Shown here: positions 23,893 through 32,023 of the stretch, in pieces
Layout: each line of letters begins with the position of its first letter
Numbering within the stretch: the stretch's first letter is position 1
NCBI RefSeq assembly: GCF_900172225.1
Contig: NZ_FWFO01000001.1
Span: forward strand, 992,001-1,056,000
Length of the DNA stretch: 64,000 bases
Direction: 5' to 3'
Origin: Falsiruegeria litorea R37
GTDB lineage: Bacteria; Pseudomonadota; Alphaproteobacteria; Rhodobacterales; Rhodobacteraceae
The notes under the pieces: generated by a model
The model's database searches: none
Seen by the model: the letters and a program-made list of their open reading frames with translations, nothing else
Told to the model about the DNA's origin: nothing
Position numbers and translations under genes: made by a program

Positions 23893-24801
23893 ATGAAGGC
23901 ACTTCGTACGCCGGACGAGCGCTTTGAAGGGCTCAAGGATTACCAATTTGAGCCGAATTATCTGGAGGTCGATGACACCGAGGGCGGGAGCCTGCGGGTG
24001 CATTACGTGGACGAGGGGCCATCCGACGCCAACCCGGTGCTGACCATGCACGGGGAACCCAGTTGGTCGTACCTTTATCGGCACATGATCCCTGTTTTCA
24101 CCGGGGCCGGGCACCGTGTGATTGCACCGGATCTGGTGGGCTTTGGACGATCGGACAAACCCAGCCAGCGGTCGGATTACTCCTACGAACGGCACGTGGG
24201 TTGGATGGGATCACTGGTGCGGCAATTGGATCTGGAGAATATTACGCTGGTTTGCCAGGACTGGGGTGGGCTGATCGGTCTGCGTTTGTGGGCGGAAATG
24301 CCTGATCGTTTCGCGCGGATCGTGGTCGCAAACACCGCTTTGCCGACCGGCGACCAGCCGATGGGCGAGGCGTTTACAGCCTGGCGTACCTTCAGCCAAG
24401 AGGTGCCAGAGTTCCCAGCCGGTCGTATCATCTATGGCGGCACCACCAGCAAGTTGACGGATGAAGAGGTCGCGGCCTATGACGCGCCATACCCGGATGA
24501 AACCTACAAGGAAGGCGCACGACAGTTTCCGGTTCTTGTGCCCGACAGTCCCGACAATCCTTCATCCCAGGCCAATCGCGAAGCCTGGGGCGTGATCCGT
24601 GGCCTGGATACGCCGGTGCTGACAGCATTCGGTGCTGATGACAAGATCATGGCCGGGGTCGACAAGGTGTTTCAAAAGCTGTGTCCAGGGGCGGCGGGTC
24701 AACCTCACACGATTCTGCCGGACGCGGGCCATTTCCTGCAAGAGGACGTAGGGCCAGAGCTTGCACGCCTGACCAATGATTTCATCGTGCGCACGTCGTG
24801 A
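23893..24801 (+). CDS. dhmA: Haloalkane dehalogenase (subfamily I, DhlA/DhmA-like)
   Basis: The 302-residue alpha/beta hydrolase has the oxyanion motif HGEPSWSYLYRHM near residue 52, the nucleophile elbow VCQDWGGLIGLR with Asp as nucleophile followed by the halide-binding Trp, and the catalytic His in DAGHFLQED near the end. FGADDKIM probably holds the catalytic acid. The E after HG and the W after the nucleophile Asp mark haloalkane dehalogenases, which cleave carbon-halogen bonds by hydrolysis. The ribosome-binding site GGGAGGA lies just upstream. Natural substrates of roseobacter homologues are uncertain. Other hydrolases of this fold lack the DW pair. Confidence 0.8.
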   Translation: MKALRTPDERFEGLKDYQFEPNYLEVDDTEGGSLRVHYVDEGPSDANPVLTMHGEPSWSYLYRHMIPVFTGAGHRVIAPDLVGFGRSDKPSQRSDYSYERHVGWMGSLVRQLDLENITLVCQDWGGLIGLRLWAEMPDRFARIVVANTALPTGDQPMGEAFTAWRTFSQEVPEFPAGRIIYGGTTSKLTDEEVAAYDAPYPDETYKEGARQFPVLVPDSPDNPSSQANREAWGVIRGLDTPVLTAFGADDKIMAGVDKVFQKLCPGAAGQPHTILPDAGHFLQEDVGPELARLTNDFIVRTS

Positions 24802-24822
24802 TGTGAAGGCGGGGCTGACCCC

Positions 24823-25344
24823 TCAGTCCCGCAATTCCTCGGGTGCAACACCCCAGAGGTTTTCCTTGCTGGCCCAACCCCGGTATCCACCAGCAGAGAT
24901 GCGGCACCAATCGGACGAGCAACTGCCCAGGCGGGCCACGACGCCCAGTTCGAAGTGCGCGGTGACCGGTGCGTTGGCATCTGCCCGCGCATGCACCGGC
25001 ATCATGTCGCGTTCAATCAACACAGTACGCGCGCCTGACAGCAGCGCATAGTGTACCCAGCCGCCGGCGCCGTCGCGATCCTGGACCTTGCGCCAATGCC
25101 CGTGTTCAGCGGTGATCTGCAGTGGCATGTCGCGACGTTTGAAAACCCAGTCGACCCGGTGGGTCAGGGATGGTCCGCGACGCACGTTGCCTTCGTTTGC
25201 CTTCATAGAGACATAGCGGGGCAGGGGGAGGTTGGTGACCGGGCCACGTTTGTCTTGCGCGTGGGCGACTGTCGCCACAAATGCGATGGAAATACCTGAT
25301 ACTGCCGCCAAAACGCGACGATAGATTGAACTCGAATGTGTCAC
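24823..25344 (-). CDS. Secreted bacterial SH3-domain protein
   Basis: The 173-residue product has a signal peptide (VLAAVSGISIAFVATVAHAQ). A first SH3-like module follows from SMKANEGNVRRGPSLTHRVDWVFKRRDMPLQI through WRKVQDRDGAGGWVHYALL. A second follows from HARADANAPVTAHFELGVVARLGSCSSDWCRI to GYRGWASKENLWG. The N-V-R-x-G-P-S pattern is typical of SH3b domains that bind cell-wall peptides. It probably sits in the periplasm. It converges on the dehalogenase gene and diverges from the 2-hydroxyacid dehydrogenase. Confidence 0.8.
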   Translation of the reverse strand: MTHSSSIYRRVLAAVSGISIAFVATVAHAQDKRGPVTNLPLPRYVSMKANEGNVRRGPSLTHRVDWVFKRRDMPLQITAEHGHWRKVQDRDGAGGWVHYALLSGARTVLIERDMMPVHARADANAPVTAHFELGVVARLGSCSSDWCRISAGGYRGWASKENLWGVAPEELRD

Positions 25345-25490
25345 TGCCTGCCTGCCCGAATACTCGCTTGAATGCTCGACTGCTTTGTTAAAAAGGCTGC
25401 GTCATTTGCGCATGGGGTTCTTGTGCCCCGCCTGTTCCTGCGCCACGATGACATGGCGCGGAGCTGTTTGAAAAGCCTGGGAGAGCGGAA

Positions 25491-26477
25491 GTGTCAAGAG
25501 AACGTCTGAGTGTTGTTGTAACGCGACGGTTGCCCGAAGCGGTGGAAACCAGGCTGAGTGAGTTGTTCGATGTGCGCCTGCGCGACGATGACACGCCGAT
25601 GACCCGATCCGAGCTGGTCGAAGCGGTGCAGGATGTGGATGTTCTTGTGCCCACGGTCACAGATCAGATCGATGCGGGGCTTATTGGGCAGGCCGGAGAA
25701 CGCCTGCGGCTCATCGCGAACTATGGCGCGGGCGTCGATCACATCGATGTGGCCACGGCACGCAGCCGCGGTGTGCTGGTGTCAAACACGCCCGGCGTTC
25801 TGACCGATGATACCGCTGATATGACCATGGGGCTGATTCTGTCCGTCACCCGTCGCCTGCCCGAAGGGATGGCTATCATGCAAAAGGGCGATTGGGACGG
25901 CTGGGCGCCGACGGCGTTCCTAGGCGGGCGCCTTGGGGGGCGCCGTTTGGGTATCTTGGGTATGGGGCGTATCGGTCAGGCCGTAGCTCGTCGCGCTGCG
26001 GCCTTTGGTATGCAGGTTCATTATCACAACCGTCGTCGTTTGCGCGCCGAGACCGAGCGTGAGTTGGAAGCGACCTATTGGGAGAGCTTGGACCAGATGG
26101 TGGCCCGTATGGACATCCTGTCTGTCCATTGTCCGTCGACCCCCAGCACGTTTCATTTGATGAATGCACGCCGCTTGAAACTGATGAAGCCAACCGGTGT
26201 GATCGTGAACACTTCGCGCGGTGAGGTGATCGACGAAAACGCACTCACCCGGATGATCCGCAATGGCGAGATCGCAGGTGCGGGGCTGGACGTTTACGAG
26301 CACGGCACCGATGTGAATCCCCGTTTGCGGGAATTGCCCAATGTGGTGCTCTTGCCGCACATGGGTTCGGCCACGGTCGAGGGCCGGATCGAGATGGGCG
26401 AAAAAGTCATCATCAACATCAAAACTTTTGAGGACGGTCACCGCCCGCCGGATCAGGTTGTTCCGGCAATGCTCTGA
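25491..26477 (+). CDS. D-isomer-specific 2-hydroxyacid dehydrogenase (glyoxylate/hydroxypyruvate reductase-like)
   Basis: The protein is 328 residues from GTG at 25491 (MSRERLSVVVTRRLP), with GGAA upstream. Motifs in order are the substrate loop NYGAGVDHIDV, NAD-binding GILGMGRIGQAVARR near residue 152, SVHCPSTPSTFHLMN, the catalytic Arg in NTSRGEVID and the Glu/His pair ending PHMGSATVEGR. Such enzymes reduce glyoxylate or hydroxypyruvate, or oxidise D-glycerate, with NAD(P)H. Fusion or truncation is not seen; length is typical. It converges on the peptidase gene. Confidence 0.85.
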   Translation: MSRERLSVVVTRRLPEAVETRLSELFDVRLRDDDTPMTRSELVEAVQDVDVLVPTVTDQIDAGLIGQAGERLRLIANYGAGVDHIDVATARSRGVLVSNTPGVLTDDTADMTMGLILSVTRRLPEGMAIMQKGDWDGWAPTAFLGGRLGGRRLGILGMGRIGQAVARRAAAFGMQVHYHNRRRLRAETERELEATYWESLDQMVARMDILSVHCPSTPSTFHLMNARRLKLMKPTGVIVNTSRGEVIDENALTRMIRNGEIAGAGLDVYEHGTDVNPRLRELPNVVLLPHMGSATVEGRIEMGEKVIINIKTFEDGHRPPDQVVPAML

Positions 26478-26480
26478 GCA

Positions 26481-27104
26481 TCACTTGCAGGGCGCGGGAT
26501 AGGTTAGGGTGCCTGACCGGTATCGCTTGCCTGGCTGGTAACAGGTGACACGCCCCGGCCCATCCGCCCAATAGCGATGCGGGTTCACGCCGGATCGACC
26601 GTCGACCAGAAAGCGGACATGTCCCCAATAACTGCCCTTGGCCCCGGATCGCCATTGCCGCCCTAGCTGAAAGTGCAGATGCCGGATGCCGACGACGCAG
26701 TCAAATGAGCCGTGGTTGTCACCCAAAACGGCAACGTGCTGCCCGCGCAAAACACGCTGCCCTCGTTTGACGGCTACGTGTCCTAAATGACCGTAGACGG
26801 CTACAAGTGGTTTGCTGTCAAAACCAAGCCCGTGGTCGATCACGATTGTCGGCCCCCAGCAGTCGGCGATCTCGACATCTCGCACGACCCCATCAGCGGC
26901 AGCAAGGATCTCCATCCCCACGGGGCCGCTGATGTCGATGCCCTGATGCGGGGTGGGGCGGGGCAATTGGTTGGCGCCTCGCATACTCAGATAGTCCGAG
27001 ATGATCGGTGGGGCATTTGCAGGTACGTTCAGTTCAGCCGCCTGTAAGCTGCTCCCAAACAGCGCCAGAACCAAGGCAGAGAGGGTGTGATCAATGCGTG
27101 TCAT
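26481..27104 (-). CDS. M23-family (LytM-like) secreted metallopeptidase
   Basis: The ATG at 27104 gives 207 residues with signal peptide MTRIDHTLSALVLALFGSSL. The M23 core is present: PHQGIDISGP near residue 53 (first zinc His and Asp), AAADGVV, VAVYGHLGHVAVKRGQ, and HLHFQLGRQ near residue 142 with the H-x-H zinc pair. Enzymes of this type cut cell-wall cross-links; some homologues are inactive activators, but here the ligands look complete. A C-terminal extension follows with two Cys. It ends four bases from the hydroxyacid dehydrogenase gene. Confidence 0.8.
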   Translation of the reverse strand: MTRIDHTLSALVLALFGSSLQAAELNVPANAPPIISDYLSMRGANQLPRPTPHQGIDISGPVGMEILAAADGVVRDVEIADCWGPTIVIDHGLGFDSKPLVAVYGHLGHVAVKRGQRVLRGQHVAVLGDNHGSFDCVVGIRHLHFQLGRQWRSGAKGSYWGHVRFLVDGRSGVNPHRYWADGPGRVTCYQPGKRYRSGTLTYPAPCK

Positions 27105-27237
27105 TCCACCCCTTTTTCTTGTCGACATAAGAGACATTCAGCCGATGCGCGATGAATGCCAAAGATGGAACTTGGCGAAGATTAAAATAGGCTTAGGATC
27201 AGGGTTCAAAACGAATTTTCAGACCGGAGGATTTGAA

Positions 27238-29031
27238 ATGCACAAGACGGTTAAGGCGGGGCTTCTGGCTTCGGTTGTTCTTTCAAGTCATACCTTGCAG
27301 GCCCAAGAGGCAGCAGATGCTGTTGCACCTGAGGCGGCGACATCTGGCCACGTTCAAACACTAACCGAGGCCGCGCGCGCTGCTTTGGCGGCCAAGGACG
27401 CCGGCCAAGTGGTTGAGGCCGAGAATTGGATGGTGGCCGCAGCGAACCCTTTGGCTGCTGAAGCAGGGGCGCAAGTGTTGCGAAATGGCGGGTCGGCTGC
27501 GGATGCGATGGTGGCGGTGCAGACCGTGCTGGGGCTGGTCGAGCCTCAATCCTCGGGTCTGGGTGGCGGGGCTTTCCTGGTCTGGTACGATGCCGCCTCG
27601 CAGAGTTTGACCACGTTGGACGGCCGCGAAACTGCACCTGTTGCCGCGACGCCGCGATTGTTTCAGGACGACGCGGGCGAGCCCCTGAAGTTCTTTGATG
27701 CGGTTGTTGGGGGACGCTCGGTCGGTACTCCTGGCACGCCGGCCTTGATGGAAGAGGCGCATCGCCGATGGGGCCGCGCGCCCTGGCCGACTTTGTTCGG
27801 TGCCGGGATCAAGTTGGCAGAGCAAGGATTTCAGGTCTCACCCCGTCTGGCTGGATTGGTTGAACGCGATGCCGAGCGGTTGGCACGTTTCCCGGTTACG
27901 GCGGAATACTTTCTGCCGGGTGGCGCGCCTTTGGTAGAGGGTGACGTGCTGACGAATTCAGCCTATGCGCAAACTTTGCATGTTTTGGCGGCCAAAGGGG
28001 CTGACGGGTTTTATTCGGGTTCGATTGCCGCCGACATCGTCTCGACCGTGCAGGAAGCCGAGGGCAATCCGGGCGTCTTGTCGCAAACCGATCTGGCGCT
28101 CTATCAAGCAAAGGAGCGCGATGCGGTTTGCGCCGCCTACCGGGCCTATGACGTATGCGGCATGGGGCCGCCATCGTCCGGCGCACTGACCGTTGGGCAG
28201 ATTCTGGGCATGCTCAATAGTTATGACCTGGCGGCTTTGGGGGCTGAGAACCCCGAAAGTTGGCGGCTCATTGGGGATGCTTCACGCCTGGCCTTTGCTG
28301 ATCGGGGGCGGTACATGGCCGACAGTGATTTTGTCCCGATGCCAACCGCTGGCTTGGTAAACAAAGAGTATCTGGCTGATCGCGCCAAACTGCTGGCAGG
28401 GGATGATGCACTGACCGAGGTTGCTCCGGGGTCACCTGAGTTCGACCATGCGCTCAACTGGGCGGATGACGAAGCGATTGAGTTGCCGTCGACCTCGCAC
28501 ATTTCGATTGTGGATCAATACGGCAATGTCCTGTCGATGACGACCACCATCGAAAATGCCTTTGGATCGCGCCTGATGACAAACGGGTTCCTGCTCAACA
28601 ATGAGCTCACCGACTTCTCGTTCCGTACCCATCGCGATGGTGTTCCTATTGCCAACCGGCTGGAGCCAGGCAAGCGTCCGCGTTCGTCCATGAGCCCGAC
28701 GATTGTGATGCAGGATGGCGCGCCGTTGCTGGTCATCGGCTCGCCCGGCGGTAGTCGGATCATCGGTTATGTGGCCACCGCCATCGTTGGATGGGCCGAT
28801 TGGGACATGGACCTGCAGCAGGCCCTGTCAGCGCCGCATCTGGTGAACCGTTTCGGAACCTATGATATCGAGCAAGGCACCACAGCTGAGGCGCTGCAAA
28901 CCCCGCTCGAAGAGATGGGGTACAAGGTGAATCTACGCGACTTGACTTCGGGTTTGCACGCTATCGAAATTGGCGAGACGCTCAAAGGCGGCGCCGATCC
29001 GCGGCGCGAGGGGATTGCGCTTGGAGAGTGA
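27238..29031 (+). CDS. ggt: Gamma-glutamyltransferase (glutathione hydrolase)
   Basis: The ATG at 27238 is seven bases after GGAGG; earlier in-frame starts lack this and would bury the signal peptide (MHKTVKAGLLASVVLSSHTLQAQ). The 597-residue precursor shows the large-subunit part (ANPLAAEAGAQVLRNGGSAADAMVAVQ, SGLGGGAFLVW, LDGRETAP), and the processing site ELPSTSHISIVD with the catalytic Thr. The small subunit carries TTTIENAFGS, ELTDFS, and RPRSSMSPTIV with GSPGGSRII. The enzyme is periplasmic, cleaves itself into two chains and removes the gamma-glutamyl group of glutathione. It is followed by 70 bp and the GlcD-type oxidase. Confidence 0.9.
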   Translation: MHKTVKAGLLASVVLSSHTLQAQEAADAVAPEAATSGHVQTLTEAARAALAAKDAGQVVEAENWMVAAANPLAAEAGAQVLRNGGSAADAMVAVQTVLGLVEPQSSGLGGGAFLVWYDAASQSLTTLDGRETAPVAATPRLFQDDAGEPLKFFDAVVGGRSVGTPGTPALMEEAHRRWGRAPWPTLFGAGIKLAEQGFQVSPRLAGLVERDAERLARFPVTAEYFLPGGAPLVEGDVLTNSAYAQTLHVLAAKGADGFYSGSIAADIVSTVQEAEGNPGVLSQTDLALYQAKERDAVCAAYRAYDVCGMGPPSSGALTVGQILGMLNSYDLAALGAENPESWRLIGDASRLAFADRGRYMADSDFVPMPTAGLVNKEYLADRAKLLAGDDALTEVAPGSPEFDHALNWADDEAIELPSTSHISIVDQYGNVLSMTTTIENAFGSRLMTNGFLLNNELTDFSFRTHRDGVPIANRLEPGKRPRSSMSPTIVMQDGAPLLVIGSPGGSRIIGYVATAIVGWADWDMDLQQALSAPHLVNRFGTYDIEQGTTAEALQTPLEEMGYKVNLRDLTSGLHAIEIGETLKGGADPRREGIALGE

Positions 29032-29100
29032 TCGGCCGGGAGGTTAGTTGACTCGACAACAAGTTTGCGTATTGTCACGTCAACACAAGGGGAGAGAAAC

Positions 29101-30504
29101 ATGGTTCAAGCCACCGCATTGCCGCGCAACGAGACCGGGATCGAGACGGTTGTTGGTATCCTGAAGCAGCAGTTCGGTGATCGGTTGCAAACCGGGGCTT
29201 CAGTGCGTGAGCAGCATGGCCACACCACCACCTGGATCGAAAACCAATCACCCGATGCCGTGGTCTTTCCCCATTCTACCGAAGAAGTGGCGCAGATCGT
29301 CAAGACTTGCGCCCTGCACAAGGTGCCAGTCATCCCCTTTGGCACTGGCACCTCGCTTGAGGGGCATGTGAACGCGCCAGCCGGCGGGATCTCGGTTGAT
29401 GTGAGCCAGATGAACAAGATCCTTGCCGTCAACAGCGGTGATCTGGATTGCGTCGTGCAGCCCGGTGTGACGCGTGAGGATCTGAACACGCATTTGCGCG
29501 ATCAGGGGTTGTTTTTTCCCATCGACCCCGGCGCCAATGCCTCGCTTGGCGGCATGGCTTCGACCCGCGCATCCGGCACCAATGCGGTTCGCTATGGCAC
29601 GATGAAAGACAACGTGATCGCGCTTGAGGCCGTGATGCCCGACGGGCAGGTGATCCGCACCGCGCAACGGGCCAAGAAATCATCCGCCGGTTATGACCTG
29701 ACCCGCCTGTTGGTGGGCTCCGAGGGAACGCTTGGCCTGATCACCGAGATCACCCTGCGCCTGCAAGGCATTCCTGAGGCGATCAGCTCGGCCCGCTGTT
29801 CTTTCCCATCGGTCGATGCAGCCTGTCAGGCAGTGATGATGACCATCCAATACGGCATCCCGGTGGCCCGGATCGAGCTGCTGGATGCGCTGTCGGTCAA
29901 AGCTGCGAATGACTATTCGAAGCTGACCTTGCCGGAAACGCCTCTGCTTCTGCTGGAATTCCACGGGTCCGAGGCGGGCGTCGTCGAACAGGCCGAGACC
30001 TTTGGCCAGATCGCCGAAGAGTTCGGTGGCAGTGATTTTGCCTCGACCACGTCGACCGAAGAGCGCAGCAAGCTGTGGCAGGCCCGGCATGACATGTATT
30101 GGGCGTCCCTGCAGCTGCGCCCTGGTGCCAGCGGGATTTCCACGGATGTTTGCGTGCCCATCTCGCGTTTGGCGGAATGCGTGACCGCGGCGCAGGACAA
30201 GGCGGCTGACCTGGGGCTGGTGGCGCCGACCGTAGGCCACGTAGGTGACGGCAACTTTCATACGCTGCTGCTGATCGACATGGAAAACGCGGACGAGGTT
30301 GCCAAAGCCGAAGAATTTGTGAGCTGGCTGAACGACATGGCCATTTCGATGGACGGCACCTGCACCGGCGAGCATGGAATCGGTCAGGGCAAACGCCCCT
30401 ATCTGCTCAAGGAACTGGGCGCGGCGACAACCTATATGGCGGCGATCAAACGGGCCTTGGACCCCGACAACATCATGAACCCGGGAAAAATTCTGCCTGA
30501 CTAG
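29101..30504 (+). CDS. FAD-linked D-2-hydroxyacid oxidase (GlcD / D-lactate dehydrogenase family)
   Basis: The ATG at 29101 follows GGGGAGAG and gives 467 residues. The FAD-binding PCMH domain is visible: VIPFGTGTSLEGHVN, VVQPGVTREDLNTHL, DPGANASLGGMASTRASG and SSAGYDLTRLLVGSEGTLG. The C-terminal FAD-oxidase cap has VGDGNFHTLLLID, CTGEHGIGQGKRPYL and PDNIMNPGKI. Such enzymes oxidise D-lactate, glycolate or D-2-hydroxyglutarate and pass electrons to a quinone or cytochrome. It is monocistronic, with a rho-independent terminator right after the stop. The exact substrate is unclear because GlcD and Dld share all these motifs. Confidence 0.85.
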   Translation: MVQATALPRNETGIETVVGILKQQFGDRLQTGASVREQHGHTTTWIENQSPDAVVFPHSTEEVAQIVKTCALHKVPVIPFGTGTSLEGHVNAPAGGISVDVSQMNKILAVNSGDLDCVVQPGVTREDLNTHLRDQGLFFPIDPGANASLGGMASTRASGTNAVRYGTMKDNVIALEAVMPDGQVIRTAQRAKKSSAGYDLTRLLVGSEGTLGLITEITLRLQGIPEAISSARCSFPSVDAACQAVMMTIQYGIPVARIELLDALSVKAANDYSKLTLPETPLLLLEFHGSEAGVVEQAETFGQIAEEFGGSDFASTTSTEERSKLWQARHDMYWASLQLRPGASGISTDVCVPISRLAECVTAAQDKAADLGLVAPTVGHVGDGNFHTLLLIDMENADEVAKAEEFVSWLNDMAISMDGTCTGEHGIGQGKRPYLLKELGAATTYMAAIKRALDPDNIMNPGKILPD

Positions 30505-30551
30505 GCAAAAGTCATATTCCCACCCGGTTTTGCCCAATCCCTGCCAGATTT

Positions 30552-30597
30552 CTCGCACAGGTTGATCTTATCTGATCCCCTTGTGCGAGTATTTTTT
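30552..30597 (+). terminator. Rho-independent terminator after the GlcD-type gene
   Basis: CTCGCACAGG pairs with CCTTGTGCGAG (one bulge) across a 17-base loop and is followed by TATTTTTTG. It ends two bases before the ATG of the next gene. Confidence 0.7.
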
Positions 30598-30598
30598 G

Positions 30599-31888
30599 AT
30601 GAGCATTGCAAACACCGTTGGATTTGTTTTGGTTTGTGGCGCGGTCGCGGTCGGCGTCGACGTGTATACCCAATCGAAAAAGGCCGAAGGCGCATTCGGC
30701 GTCTCAGCCTATCTGGAGACATTGAACGACCGCTACGCGGCGGTGTTGGCAGATCGTACTGCGGCCAAGGTCGAAGCTGACCGGCAAGCGCGGTGGGCCG
30801 CAGGCGGGCAGGGGTTCATGCCGGCCCCGCCAGAGGGGTGGACGAGTTACAGCTTTGCTCAGTACGAAGAAGCTCCTGTTATCAGGGCGTTGAGTTTTAA
30901 GCCCACACCGGTGGCAAATACGCTTTCGACTACGGACATCTACACCGCAGAACGCAGGGGCAACGCCGCAAAGGCGCGTATCTTGGACCGGACCGGGCGC
31001 ATCTACAGTGGGGCCGGGCCAAACGGGGTGGAAACCCTGTGGCTCGACATCACGTTCAAACCAAAGGCGCACCGCAACACCATGGCAGGCCTGGCAATGG
31101 GAAACATGATGGCCTTTTCAAAAGGCATGGAGCAGACCGAAGGCTATGCCGTCTTCGACGGTGTCGGCTTTGTCGAGGTGTCCCGCAGCACGTTGAGCTC
31201 AACCGACGAGCCATTGGGCTATCGAAACCTGGTCGGGCGAATTGGCTTTGACGAAGAGGTCGTGATCCGTTTGCGCACGGACGCCAGCGACGCGACAATC
31301 CAGCGTTTTCTGAGCAGCCTGGATTATGCTGCGCTGAATGCAGTCTTGAAACATCCCGTGTCGGCGGTTGGTGCGGGGTATGTCGTTGCCCCGGCTGAGC
31401 AGACCGCGCGGGCCGAGCAAATCGACGACCTGTACCGCAAGGCGACGACCATGCAGGCCAAGATCTCGATGGAGAAGATCGAGAACATGGATATGGGATC
31501 GTTGATGGTGAATACATTTGTCTCAGGATTTAACCGGGACGGAATTGTTGACATCACAGGGGGCGAGGTTTTCGATAACCCGGATCTGTTGCAGATCGGT
31601 TATGGTCACGCGGTTTCCAGCCTCTTCCAAGCGGATCGCCGTCAGGCTGAGGCCGCGCCGCAGGACGACGACACCGATACGCGCCAGGCTGCTGTAGAAC
31701 ACGCCGAGGAAAAGCCGGGGATGCTTTCTGGCCTGATGGACAGCCTGACGTCTATGGGGGGGACTGGGGTCGCGGCCGATCAGCCCGTTGAACAGCCGGT
31801 CGAGGTGCGCGTGAACAAAGGCGGTTTCAGTGGATCGAATTGTGTCATGCAGGGCGCGGTCAAACGCTGCAAAATCGTACAGAACTGA
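30599..31888 (+). CDS. Uncharacterised protein with one N-terminal membrane anchor
   Basis: The 429-residue product starts MSIANTVGFVLVCGAVAVGVD, a single membrane helix or uncleaved signal. It has a mostly soluble remainder (PPEGWTSYSFAQYEEAPV, TLWLDITFKPKAHRN, FDGVGFVEVSRSTLS). Near the C-terminus is an acidic, disordered-looking region (AAPQDDDTDTRQAAVEHAEEK). It ends with NCVMQGAVKRCKIVQN, a conserved-looking Cys pair. I recognise no family. The start codon lies just after the T-run of the preceding terminator and has no clear ribosome-binding site, so its promoter or start may be different; a TTG at 30581 is in frame. Confidence 0.6.
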   Translation: MSIANTVGFVLVCGAVAVGVDVYTQSKKAEGAFGVSAYLETLNDRYAAVLADRTAAKVEADRQARWAAGGQGFMPAPPEGWTSYSFAQYEEAPVIRALSFKPTPVANTLSTTDIYTAERRGNAAKARILDRTGRIYSGAGPNGVETLWLDITFKPKAHRNTMAGLAMGNMMAFSKGMEQTEGYAVFDGVGFVEVSRSTLSSTDEPLGYRNLVGRIGFDEEVVIRLRTDASDATIQRFLSSLDYAALNAVLKHPVSAVGAGYVVAPAEQTARAEQIDDLYRKATTMQAKISMEKIENMDMGSLMVNTFVSGFNRDGIVDITGGEVFDNPDLLQIGYGHAVSSLFQADRRQAEAAPQDDDTDTRQAAVEHAEEKPGMLSGLMDSLTSMGGTGVAADQPVEQPVEVRVNKGGFSGSNCVMQGAVKRCKIVQN

Positions 31889-32023
31889 CGACAAAAGAGA
31901 GAAACCGACAGCCAGCACCCGCAGGGCGTCGTTTTTTCCTTATCACAGGTCGGATGATTGTCGCGCCGAGGCTTGGCTTTCCTTCATATGGAGGCAGCTG
32001 AATTCAAGGGGAGTCGCCCGGAT

